From Microcystis aeruginosa W13-11 (lineage in GTDB: Bacteria; Cyanobacteriota; Cyanobacteriia; Cyanobacteriales; Microcystaceae), in the NCBI GenBank assembly GCA_009995705.1, contig JAADBR010000199.1, positions 1-6,660 on the forward strand: 6,660 nt of DNA, read 5' to 3'. Positions 1 through 6,369 of the stretch are shown here, piece by piece. Under the pieces are notes generated by a model, which made no database searches, had not been told where the DNA came from, and saw only the letters and a list, made by a program, of their open reading frames with translations. The position numbers and the translations under genes were made by a program. How positions within the stretch are numbered: position 1 is the first letter of the stretch; each line of letters starts with the position of its first letter.

Positions 1-423
1 CTCGATTTACCAAATGTAACAGTGGTCAATTATCAAAAAATTGATCAGACAATTTTCCTAAAGCTTGCTCTTTTAAATGAAACAATTGAATGTCCGAATT
101 GCCATCAAATCTTGGACAGAATCAATCAGACAGAGTACAATTTAGTCAGAGATTTATCAATATTAGGCAATCCGGTATATTTAGAAGTGCCACGCCGCCA
201 GTTTCATTGTCAAAAGTGCCAAAAGTATATTAGCGAAAGATTAAGTTTTATGAGATTAAGACAGCATCATACAATCCGCTATGAATCGATGATTTATGAG
301 AGAGTAAAAAATTCTAGTATCGAAGAAATAAGTCGAGAAGAAGGGTTAGGATGGGAAGAAGTTGGGTTAATATTTAATCACTTTGCTAAAGAACTAGAAA
401 AGAAAGAGTGGGAAGCGCCATAA
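1..423 (+). pseudogene. ISL3-family transposase, N-terminal part only (truncated)
   Basis: The reading frame is open from the left edge of the window, so the true start probably lies just outside; a GTG at 22 is only the first start-like codon inside. The visible part is about 140 residues. It has a zinc ribbon of ISL3 type: CPNC, then about 40 residues later CQKC, with the linking stretch VRDLSILGNPV and basic VPRRQFH that are typical of this family. A helix-turn-helix-like segment follows (SIEEISREEGLGWEEVGLIF). These parts bind the terminal repeats of the element. Family members are usually about 400 residues, with a DDE catalytic domain after the HTH. Here the frame ends at a TAA (421-423) right after KKEWEAP, before any catalytic residue, and no DDE-domain sequence was recognised downstream. 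This is therefore an inactive remnant. The family call is from motif recognition and is fairly sure. Confidence 0.78.
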
Positions 424-570
424 CCAAGGTGAGAGCATCTGAAAAGCTATTGACAATTGGCCAATTTTGTGATCCCCGTGGGCATTTCCAGTGATACCGG
501 TCAGTCAGAATAGTTAAGAAATCGACTCATTTGATTGAGATGGCCAATTCTCCTCAAATATGCCTGAATC

Positions 571-587
571 GTGGGTAAGCAACCCAC
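571..587. repeat. Short perfect hairpin upstream of Uma2 gene
   Basis: GTGGGT (571-576) and ACCCAC (582-587) pair perfectly around the 5-base loop AAGCA. No T-run follows on the plus strand, so it is not a convincing intrinsic terminator. It lies 50 bases before the Uma2 start and could be a leader structure or part of an old element end; its role is unknown. Confidence 0.35.
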
Positions 588-599
588 ATAAACTTCATT

Positions 600-605
600 T
601 ATAAT
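600..605 (+). promoter_or_regulatory. Possible -10 box of the Uma2 gene
   Basis: TATAAT matches the sigma-70 consensus exactly and lies about 30 bases before the ATG at 637. No good -35 hexamer is found 16-18 bases upstream (the place holds AAGCAA), so this is only a weak proposal. Confidence 0.25.
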
Positions 606-636
606 AAAGTCACAAAAAAAACCTTTGCTTGAACCG

Positions 637-1212
637 ATGACGACCTCCTTAACTCAGGGTATCACCCTTGAAGATTTCCTCAAATTGCCATATTTGGAGG
701 ATTCTCCAGCATGGGAATACTTGCATGGAGTCGCAATCCAGAAACCCATGCCTAAGACTCGTCACTCTATCCTGCAAAAACGTCTTTTAGCTGAGGTTGA
801 CAGTCACACTGTTGATTATACAGCCTTACCTGAGTTGCGATGTACCTTCGGCGGGCGTTCGATCGTTCCTGATGTTGCCGTAATTGCATGGAATCGAATT
901 AACCTCAATCAAGCAGGTGAACCGGAGGACGACTTTAGGGAAGCACCTGATTGGACTATCGAAATTCTTTCACTGGATCAAAAGGTAAACCGTGTAATTG
1001 ACAACATTTTACATTGTTTAAAACATGGCGGTAAATTAGGATGGATGCTTGATCCAGATGATTATTCTGTTTTAATGTTTACGGACCAACAAGAGCCGGA
1101 AGTTTGCAGAGGGGATCACCAGCTTAAGGTAATTGCAGGAGTTGAGTTGACACTGACTCCACAACAAATCTTTGCATGGTTAAAAGTTAGTCAAGCTAGA
1201 CAAAGTAAGTAG
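637..1212 (+). CDS. Uma2-family (DUF820) PD-(D/E)XK endonuclease
   Basis: This gene encodes a complete 191-residue protein of the Uma2 / DUF820 family, which is greatly expanded in cyanobacteria and has a restriction-endonuclease-like fold; the biological substrate is not known. Family marks in order are the N-terminal TLEDFLKLPYLEDSPAWEYL (a form of the family's 'eY.dG' region, here with HGV), the acidic motif PDVAV after GGRSIV, PDWTIEILS with the catalytic-type Glu, then a Lys six residues on (DQK), and the helix before GWMLDPDDYSVLMF. The PD, E and K residues of a PD-(D/E)XK site therefore all seem present, so the enzyme may be active. The length is normal for the family. I chose ATG 637; an in-frame TTG at 625 would add four residues and has no better ribosome-binding site. 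It seems to stand alone, with a TATAAT 30 bases upstream, and is followed by gene debris. Confidence 0.85.
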   Translation: MTTSLTQGITLEDFLKLPYLEDSPAWEYLHGVAIQKPMPKTRHSILQKRLLAEVDSHTVDYTALPELRCTFGGRSIVPDVAVIAWNRINLNQAGEPEDDFREAPDWTIEILSLDQKVNRVIDNILHCLKHGGKLGWMLDPDDYSVLMFTDQQEPEVCRGDHQLKVIAGVELTLTPQQIFAWLKVSQARQSK

Positions 1213-1254
1213 AAGTCGTGGGAGAAGCACGAGGAATTCACTTCTTTTAAGGTT

Positions 1255-1428
1255 ATGACGTTGAACAAAGTTTTTAAGCGGCGATTTGAAGAGCTAGAGG
1301 AGCAAGCATCCCAATTGGAATCTTCTAAAAAAGTTCTCCAAAAAGAGATAATTGGCATCGGTGAATTCATTGATAGCTGGACTTCCCAGTTGACAAAAAG
1401 TCATAACCTGTGCTGTAGAAGGGATTAA
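1255..1428 (+). pseudogene. 57-codon coiled-coil ORF, probably the 5' end of a broken gene
   Basis: The ORF runs from ATG at 1255 to TAA at 1426-1428 and is 42 bases downstream of the Uma2 stop. The first 40 or so residues look like real protein: a charged amphipathic helix with leucine spacing (FKRRFEELEEQASQLESSKK, then VLQKEIIGIGEFID). The tail (SWTSQLTKSHNLCCRRD) has no such character and looks like out-of-frame or foreign sequence. I read it as the N-terminus of a longer coiled-coil protein whose remainder has been lost. I do not recognise the family. It could also be a genuine small protein, but the start has only a weak AAGG before it. Confidence 0.4.
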
Positions 1429-1447
1429 AAGAATTTCCAGCACCCCG

Positions 1448-1742
1448 TTACTGGGTACAAATCAGGGAAACTCCCAATAAATCTAACGCTTTTTGTTGCA
1501 GTTGGGTCGGTCGAGTTATCTTAGAAAAACGATAACTTCCCTCCCTAATCGTACACTCTACTGTATTCAAGCAAATTGTCCCCAGGTCTTCTGTACAAAG
1601 TCCGAAAGCTATGCACAGGAAAGTTCTCTTGATTCCGTTTTTTTCTCTCTTTAGACTGAGCGGATTCACTCCGCTCTTTAAAAGGGGTATCGCAATAACA
1701 ACAATGGGTAAACCAATTATGAATGTCTTTCAACGTATAGCG
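1448..1742 (-). pseudogene. Frameshifted 3' remnant of an unidentified (transposase-like) gene
   Basis: Two overlapping minus-strand frames join into one plausible C-terminal segment. The upstream frame reads YTLKDIHNWFTHCCYCDTPF and then a basic stretch. At a run of seven T (seven A on the coding strand, about 1638-1644) the sense seems to move to the other frame. That frame reads NGIKRTFLCIAFGLCTEDL, TIREGSYRFSKITRPTQL and QQKALDLLGVSLICTQ, and stops at 1448. Upstream on the coding strand, sense is lost at the MITE that starts at 1736, and a stop lies just past the element. The high density of small indels and the mobile-element neighbourhood suggest a decayed insertion-sequence gene, but I cannot name the family. 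An ordinary decayed gene is equally possible. Confidence 0.35.
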
Positions 1743-1832
1743 GTAAGCGCTTGAGTGAGATACAAACTAAGCTTTGCCTAGCATGGTTTATAGCTCGTGA
1801 CACTGTACCTCATACGACTGCACACCGCTATA
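1736..1832. mobile_element. 97-bp MITE, copy 1 (TA-flanked, IS630/Tc1-type)
   Basis: The element begins TATAGCGGT and ends ACCGCTATA, a perfect 9-bp terminal inverted repeat including the TA on each side. An ungapped comparison of the two ends gives 21 matches in 29 positions; the inner block TGAGATACA / TGAGGTACA sits at exactly positions 21-29 from each end. The same 97 bp recurs at 4486-4582 with only two differences (A to G, at offsets 45 and 56). The element is too short to code for a transposase and is a non-autonomous element moved in trans. TA flanks point to an IS630/Tc1-mariner-type enzyme (inference). It lies at the end of the minus-strand remnant and about 170 bases before the J-domain gene. 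Confidence 0.85.
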
Positions 1833-2005
1833 TATAGCAATTAGTACAAAAATCTTGACAAATAGGATAACTTGTGCTTTGGATAATAAAGATTGAATTT
1901 TTTTGATGATAACGATTAAAAATTTCTTTGGTTCTTAGAAAAATTTTGTCTAATTTTGGGAACTATAATTATAATAAGACTATTAACTGGAATTAAGATA
2001 AGAAG
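1833..2005 (+). promoter_or_regulatory. AT-rich leader upstream of the J-domain gene
   Basis: This AT-rich spacer should hold the promoter of the J-domain/WD40 genes. A perfect TATAAT occurs at 1964-1969, 36 bases before the ATG, but no -35 hexamer lies at the right distance. A TTGACA (1855-1860) near the MITE has no good -10 partner 16-18 bases on. No strong Shine-Dalgarno precedes the ATG; only AAGAAG touches it. Confidence 0.3.
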
Positions 2006-2701
2006 ATGAGTGGCGGTTTAGTCTATCGACAAAGTCCGGAAGAGGAGGAATTAGAGCGCAAACGTCTCGAATTAGCGGACTTAGAGACGGAATTAGTGCA
2101 GAAAGAGCTAGATTTAACCACTTTAAACGCTGAATTACATAATTTTGAACGGGAGTACACTCAGATTATCGGTAGTCGTTATGCGGAATTAGAGCATATC
2201 GAGGCACAGATTACCGAATATATGGCTTATCTGGAGTCTTCTAGGGGTTTTCGTCCCTCAGATAGTCTCAAGAAGCTGTATCGAGAGGTGGCAAAACGAA
2301 TTCATCCTGATTTAGTTACTGATGAAACAGAAAAAAAACGCCGACAACAGTTGATGATTGAGGCAAATCAAGCTTATGAATCAGGAGACGAGGAAAAGTT
2401 AAAAGCAATTTTACAGAATTGGGAGAGTAGTCCCGAATCAGTCCAAGGAGAAGGAATCGCAGTTGAATTAATTCGCTTGATTCGTAAAATAACCCAATGT
2501 CGTCAGCGACTGATTGCGATAGAAAAGGAAATTCAGTTATTAGAAGTAACGGAACTCTATGAGTTACCAGAACAAGTCATTAGCGCACTGGATTTAGGGC
2601 AGGATTTACTCGCTGATATGGTGCAGCATTTGGATGAGCAGATTTCAGAAGCTCAACAAAGATTAAACCAGTTAAAAGAGAAAATGGAGTTTCAAAAATG
2701 A
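2006..2701 (+). CDS. Coiled-coil J-domain protein (DnaJ-like co-chaperone)
   Basis: This is a 231-residue soluble protein with no signal peptide or membrane segment. Residues about 10-80 form a highly charged coiled coil. Residues about 87-140 form a J domain: helix II LKKLYREVAKRI runs straight into HPD (residues 100-102), the invariant tripeptide that stimulates Hsp70 (DnaK) ATPase, and helix III contains MIEANQAYESGDEEKLKAIL, matching the usual 'iNeAYe.L' pattern. Residues about 150-231 are a second coiled coil. There is no Gly/Phe region, zinc-finger or DnaJ substrate-binding domain, so this is a class C J protein that probably recruits DnaK to a specific partner. Its stop overlaps the start of the WD40-TPR gene (ATGA at 2698-2701), which implies translational coupling and makes that protein the likely partner. 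The J-domain call is firm; the client and role are unknown. Confidence 0.82.
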   Translation: MSGGLVYRQSPEEEELERKRLELADLETELVQKELDLTTLNAELHNFEREYTQIIGSRYAELEHIEAQITEYMAYLESSRGFRPSDSLKKLYREVAKRIHPDLVTDETEKKRRQQLMIEANQAYESGDEEKLKAILQNWESSPESVQGEGIAVELIRLIRKITQCRQRLIAIEKEIQLLEVTELYELPEQVISALDLGQDLLADMVQHLDEQISEAQQRLNQLKEKMEFQK

Positions 2702-4328
2702 TCAGTGAAAATAGTGGAGATATAGTTTTAACAAACGGAGAATATCTGTCTAAGTATTCATCGGAAGTTATTAAGAAAGGATTATCTCTGGCCAAACAGA
2801 AGCGTTTACAGAATAATATCTCAAAGCTCTCTAATTCAAATTCAAAAGCATTCCAGTGTTTATACAAAATTAGACTGCCGATGCAGGAAGACGGTCAAAA
2901 AAAATTAAGCCCTAACGGAAAAATATTGGCTACTGCTGATAGATGGGGAATTGTAAATATATGGAATGTGTCTGATGGTGATTTAATCTGCGCATTAAAT
3001 CTTGGATATAAACAAAAACCGTTACAAGAAAACTCATACGATGATTGGTTTTATAATAAGTATAAAAATCACGGAGCAAGCTACTCTATTGAATTTTCAA
3101 CAAAAACTGAAGAATTAGTTGGCATTAATCCTGAAAGCAGAAAAATAACAATTTGGAACTATATCACTGGTAAGAAAACTTGGGCATATGATTATGATTT
3201 TTCTTTTGACCCACTGAATATTAACAACGATCAAGTTATTGTTATGATCGATTGTGGTATGGTAAGAATAATAAACCTAGACATTAAAGAGAATGTTGAT
3301 ATTGTATTTGAAAAAAGTGGTTTTTGTGTTGGTGTGGTGAAGAATGGTGGGTTTGGGAGAATAGTATAAAAATTGTTAACCTAGCAACAAATCTCTTGCT
3401 ACATACCCTAGATGAATACGTTTACAAAGATTCTTCAAAAGGTTATATATATGACCCCCCTTCAATTAAACTAAGTAATAATGGAAAGTTATTGATTAGC
3501 ATTGATCGTTATCTATATGATCCAAAAACAGGTTATGAAAAAGCAATTGATCAATTTAAAGTATGGGATATAGAATTAGGAAAAATTGTCTATCATTCTC
3601 AAGCTTACGATGATTTAGAACCTGAAATGTTAGAAATAAGTTCCAATGGTAAATTGATAATTTATGACGATTCTAAAATTGAGGTTATAGACATATATAG
3701 TCAAAAGCGTCAATACTTTGATATTGATAGCAATGGTTCATATTGTTTGCATGAGAGTTCTAAAGTTTTTTTAATAACCCAAACTAATGATAATAGAATT
3801 CAAGTGTGGAACTTAGAAAATGGAAATTTAATCTTTACCCTTGCCGACAATAAGATAGTAAAAACTATCAGTTATGGCAATGATGAAAAAACTCTTGTAA
3901 GTTATGATAACAATGATAATAAAATTAAATTATGGAATCTAGAAAATGGAGATTGTGTACAAATTCTATCGGAATACCGATCCCAAATCCCTGCAATTGA
4001 ATTGATTGATCATGGTGAGACGTTTTTGTATATTGATAATGGAGAGGAAATTGAGCTATGGAAACTATCTTATTTAAATGAATCAATCGCAAGCAAAAGT
4101 GTCAAATGCAATACAGAAAAAATGATTGACAGCTTAATACAAATAGGTGATGATCGCCATGATTCGTCAAACTATGATGGAGCGATATATTCCTATACAA
4201 AAGCAATAGATATTGATCATGATAATGCTGATGCTTATAGTAAAAGAAGTACAGCACGTTTAGCTAATGATGATATTGAAGGAGCATTTGAAGACTTACA
4301 AAAAGCGCAGCAGCTTTTGAAACATTAA
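2698..4328 (+). pseudogene. WD40-repeat protein with C-terminal TPRs, broken by a frameshift
   Basis: The gene starts at ATG 2698, inside the stop of the J-domain gene. Frame 1 runs to TAA at 3367-3369; the rest reads on in the -1 frame to TAA at 4326-4328. Restoring one base gives about 543 residues. A short helical N-terminus (to about 60) is followed by some nine diverged WD40-like blades. They are recognisable by strand pairs such as SPNGKILATADRWGIVNIWN (71-90), RKITIWNYITGKK, NSIKIVNLATNLLLHTL, QFKVWDIELGK, RIQVWNLENGNLIF, KIKLWNLENGD and EIELWKL. Residues about 482-543 form two TPRs (NYDGAIYSYTKAIDIDHDNA and then DDIEGAFEDLQKAQQL). Such proteins are scaffolds without catalysis. The frame change must lie between 3312 and 3369; the Trp-rich reading of the second frame before 3355 suggests it is late, near GGGTTTGGGA. 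No canonical slippery heptamer was found, so mutation or a sequencing error is likelier than programmed frameshifting. The two parts may still be made as separate polypeptides. Confidence 0.8.
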
Positions 4329-4375
4329 ACTATTGGCTTAATTTAAAGTATTTTTTTACTTTCCATGCAAAATCT

Positions 4376-4860
4376 ATGAATACTCTCGAAATTCAAGAAA
4401 TTATTGCCAAGATTACCTTAACTTTGGACAATCCCAAGTCAGTAAAACTACAGGTCAAACAGATTAACTTAGCTCAAAAACAACTTATAGCGGTAAGCGC
4501 TTGAGTGAGATACAAACTAAGCTTTGCCTGGCATGGTTTATGGCTCGTGACACTGTACCTCATACGACTGCACACCGCTATAGAGCCATCAAAAAAGAAA
4601 TTAACGCCGAAATTCGCAATATTAATCAACAAGCAAGCCAAGCTTATTCTGATAGTATAATATCGGTGGGATTAGACATTTTTGGTAAACATAAATTGGC
4701 AGGACGAGTGAGAGCAGAAACGCGCCGGAGTATTGAAAGAGAAAAGAAAGATGCTCGTCAACCTTATCTAGAAATGAAGGACTTTATTGATCGAGTAATT
4801 TTGGAAGGTGATAAACTAAAACTAATGGCAGAAGATTATCTGCTCAGAAATCAAGACTAA
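4376..4860 (+). pseudogene. Small helical protein gene split by a MITE
   Basis: The gene starts at ATG 4376, 47 bases after the WD40-TPR stop, and reads MNTLEIQEIIAKITLTLDNP and on to AQKQL, where the MITE enters at 4486 and brings a TGA at 4502-4504. Removing 95 bp (element plus one TA) joins CAACTTA to GAGCC, so the protein continues RAIKKEINAEIRNINQQASQ and on to the stop at 4858-4860. The restored length is 129 residues, charged and mostly helical, with one Gly-containing stretch (SIISVGLDIFGKHKLAGRVR) and a helical tail. I do not recognise the family and no catalytic motif is visible. As it stands, the 3' part has an open frame through the MITE with starts available at TTG 4501 (119 residues) or ATG 4540 (106 residues), so an N-truncated protein with a MITE-coded leader could be made. 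Position and strand suggest it belonged to the same operon as the J-domain and WD40 genes. Confidence 0.75.
4486..4582. mobile_element. 97-bp MITE, copy 2, inserted in a coding sequence
   Basis: This copy has the same ends (TATAGCGGT / ACCGCTATA) and length as the copy at 1736-1832, in the same orientation, and differs at two bases. Because it lies inside a gene, its limits can be tested: taking out 95 bp and leaving one TA restores the reading frame exactly, which confirms TA as the duplicated target. The whole element is free of stops in one plus-strand frame (YSGKRLSEIQTKLCLAWF and on), the same frame as the 3' part of the split gene. Confidence 0.88.
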
Positions 4861-5037
4861 AATATATCTCTAATCTTAGTTATCCTGAACACACCCACAA
4901 TTCTAATTCTTAAATTTTAGAGGCATTATGCTATGATTTTAATGGAGTTGTATTAGGCTCCCCGAAGAAGGGAGAAAATAGCGAAAAAAGTTCTATATAC
5001 AACTTTTGCAAGAGAGAGCAAGGAGAAAATCAAGGAT
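4861..5037. other. Intergenic region between convergent genes
   Basis: This spacer separates the plus-strand small helical protein gene from the 3' end of cobL on the minus strand. It holds two small inverted repeats, CTCCC/GGGAG (4958-4962 and 4970-4974, 7-base loop) and the hairpin at 4986-5007 listed separately. No coding sequence is supported. Confidence 0.5.
4981..5007 (-). terminator. Possible intrinsic terminator of cobL
   Basis: Read on the minus strand, AAAAGTT (5007-5001) pairs with AACTTTT (4992-4986) around the loop GTATATAG, and the second arm runs on into a T tract (six T in all). It lies about 30 bases past the cobL stop. The stem is A/T-rich and weak, so this is only a modest candidate. 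Confidence 0.35.
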
Positions 5038-6306
5038 TTACAATCTCGGTTTCAGAACAGTCCACTGGGTTACGGGAGCCATTGCTTTCCAACCCAAAAA
5101 CTTGCCGACTGGTTCGGCTTTTTCAATGCCAATTCGCAGCAGTTCCCCCCCTAATTTACTATGCCATTGCAAGAGGACTAATTCACTTTCAATTGTAACA
5201 GTGTTAGCAACAAGACGACCCCCGGGGCGCAGGGCTAACCAACAGGTTTCCAAGAGGTGGGGTGTGGTGATACCGCCACCAATAAAAATAGCGTCCGGTG
5301 GCGGCAAATCTGCCAAGGCGCTCGGTGCAATTCCGGCGACGATTTGCAGGTGGGGCGTTCCCAGGGCGGCGGCATTATCGGCAATGTATTGTAATCTGGT
5401 GGGATGATGTTCGATCGCAATAGCCTGGCAACGGCGATCGCTACGCAGCCACTCAATGGCAATGGAACCACAACCCGCCCCCACATCCCAGAGCAATTGT
5501 CCGGGTAGGGGAGCCAATGTACTCAGAGTGATAGCACGAACTTCTCTTTTTGTCAACTGTCCGTCATGATGGTAGGCAGAATCCGGCAGTCCTGGAAGGC
5601 GCGGCGCCAGGGTGGGGGGATGGGAGGAGATGCAGCTAATGGCGATGACATTTAAATCCGCCAGATCTGTAAACTGCCAATCGTTGGCGATGCCTTGGAT
5701 GTGGCGTTCTCGGGTTCCCCCTAGATGTTCTAAAACCGTGATGGGACTTTCGCCAAAACCTGCCTCGGTTAGAAGCCGAGCAGCGATCGCCGGAGTCTGG
5801 GCATCAGCACTCAGTACCAGCAGTTTAGCACCGGGATAAAGCACCCCATTCAAGCAGGCTGGAGACCGACCGCACAAACTCAAAGTTTCCACTTCACTCA
5901 GAGACCAACCCAAACGACTACAGGCAAGACTAAAGCTAGAAGGAGAGGGAATAATCGTCATTTCCTCCGGGGGAATCTGGCGGGTGAGGGTGACACCAAT
6001 TCCGTAGCACATGGGATCACCACTGGCCAAAACACAGACGGATTGACCACGACAGCGGATAATCTCGTTAATGGAGTCTTGAATGGGAGAAGTCCAGAGC
6101 AGTTTTTGCCGTTGATCCTCTGGGGGTAACATTGCCAGATGACGTTCACCACCGACAATAACTGATGCTAAAGAAAGCAGACTTCGCCCCACTGAACTTA
6201 ACCCTTCTAAGCCATCTTCACCAATTCCTATGATCGATAGCCATTTCGACTGACAATTGCGATCCGCCATATTAAAAAAAATCGCTACTATTTCATTATC
6301 TGCCAT
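5038..6306 (-). CDS. cobL: Precorrin-6Y C5,15-methyltransferase (decarboxylating), CbiE-CbiT fusion
   Basis: This 422-residue cytoplasmic enzyme methylates C5 and C15 of the corrin ring and removes the C12 acetate carboxyl group, giving precorrin-8 (or its cobalt form) in cobamide synthesis. Residues about 20-220 are the CbiE half, of the tetrapyrrole-methylase fold: WLSIIGIGEDGLEGLS, IVGGERHLAMLP, VCVLASGDPMCYGIG (the SAM-site GDP) and IIPSPSSFSLACSRLGW. Residues about 245-422 are the CbiT half, a class I SAM methyltransferase: LTKREVRAITL, motif I LLWDVGAGCGSIAIEW (271-286), acidic motif AIAIEHHP, PDAIFIGGG and GGRLVANTVT. The length is normal for the fusion. I favour ATG at 6306 because GAAGGA lies 9 bases upstream; the inner Met at residue 13 (6270) has no ribosome-binding site and would also keep the whole domain. 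Its GC-rich composition and two HIP1 sites mark it as native backbone. No other cobalamin gene is in the window. Confidence 0.95.
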   Translation of the reverse strand: MADNEIVAIFFNMADRNCQSKWLSIIGIGEDGLEGLSSVGRSLLSLASVIVGGERHLAMLPPEDQRQKLLWTSPIQDSINEIIRCRGQSVCVLASGDPMCYGIGVTLTRQIPPEEMTIIPSPSSFSLACSRLGWSLSEVETLSLCGRSPACLNGVLYPGAKLLVLSADAQTPAIAARLLTEAGFGESPITVLEHLGGTRERHIQGIANDWQFTDLADLNVIAISCISSHPPTLAPRLPGLPDSAYHHDGQLTKREVRAITLSTLAPLPGQLLWDVGAGCGSIAIEWLRSDRRCQAIAIEHHPTRLQYIADNAAALGTPHLQIVAGIAPSALADLPPPDAIFIGGGITTPHLLETCWLALRPGGRLVANTVTIESELVLLQWHSKLGGELLRIGIEKAEPVGKFLGWKAMAPVTQWTVLKPRL

Positions 6307-6369
6307 CAGGCTCTATCCTTCAAACAAGATATAATCGGGTTAGTGCCAGGTTAATTTATCTGAAAAATT
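6307..6369. promoter_or_regulatory. Divergent promoter region between cobL and the DUF3782-type gene
   Basis: Only 63 bases separate the two divergent starts, so both promoters must overlap here or in the coding ends. TATAAT at 6330-6335 on the plus strand could be a -10 for the rightward gene (about 35 bases before its ATG), but there is no good -35. On the minus strand GAAGGA serves as the cobL ribosome-binding site. No cobalamin riboswitch could fit in this space. Confidence 0.35.

Larger units (their letters stand above)
424..636. other. Non-coding spacer between transposase remnant and Uma2 gene
   Basis: No coding sequence could be supported here. It should contain the deletion end point of the truncated ISL3 element, but no ISL3 terminal inverted repeat was recognised. 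It holds a perfect 6-bp hairpin (571-587) and a TATAAT hexamer (600-605), both listed separately. Confidence 0.5.

Noticed and set aside
1855..1887. TTGACA with GATAAT as a promoter
   Set aside because: The -35 is a perfect match, but the only good -10 lies 21 bases away, too far for a normal sigma-70 promoter.
2580..2867. Minus-strand frame of 95 codons
   Set aside because: It overlaps the coupled junction of the J-domain and WD40 genes, both well supported on the plus strand.
3340..3369. Programmed -1 frameshifting in the WD40 gene
   Set aside because: No X XXY YYZ heptamer in the right phase and no clear downstream stem-loop could be found, so a mutation or sequencing error is the simpler reading.
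5006..5407. Plus-strand open frame of 133 codons opposite cobL
   Set aside because: It lies antisense to the well-supported cobL gene, and its protein has no recognisable motif; other short frames on both strands at 5235-5486, 5612-5839 and 5958-6158 are likewise shadows of cobL.
6307..6369. Cobalamin riboswitch before cobL
   Set aside because: The space is only 63 bases and no B12-box-like sequence was seen; a cobalamin riboswitch is about 200 bases.
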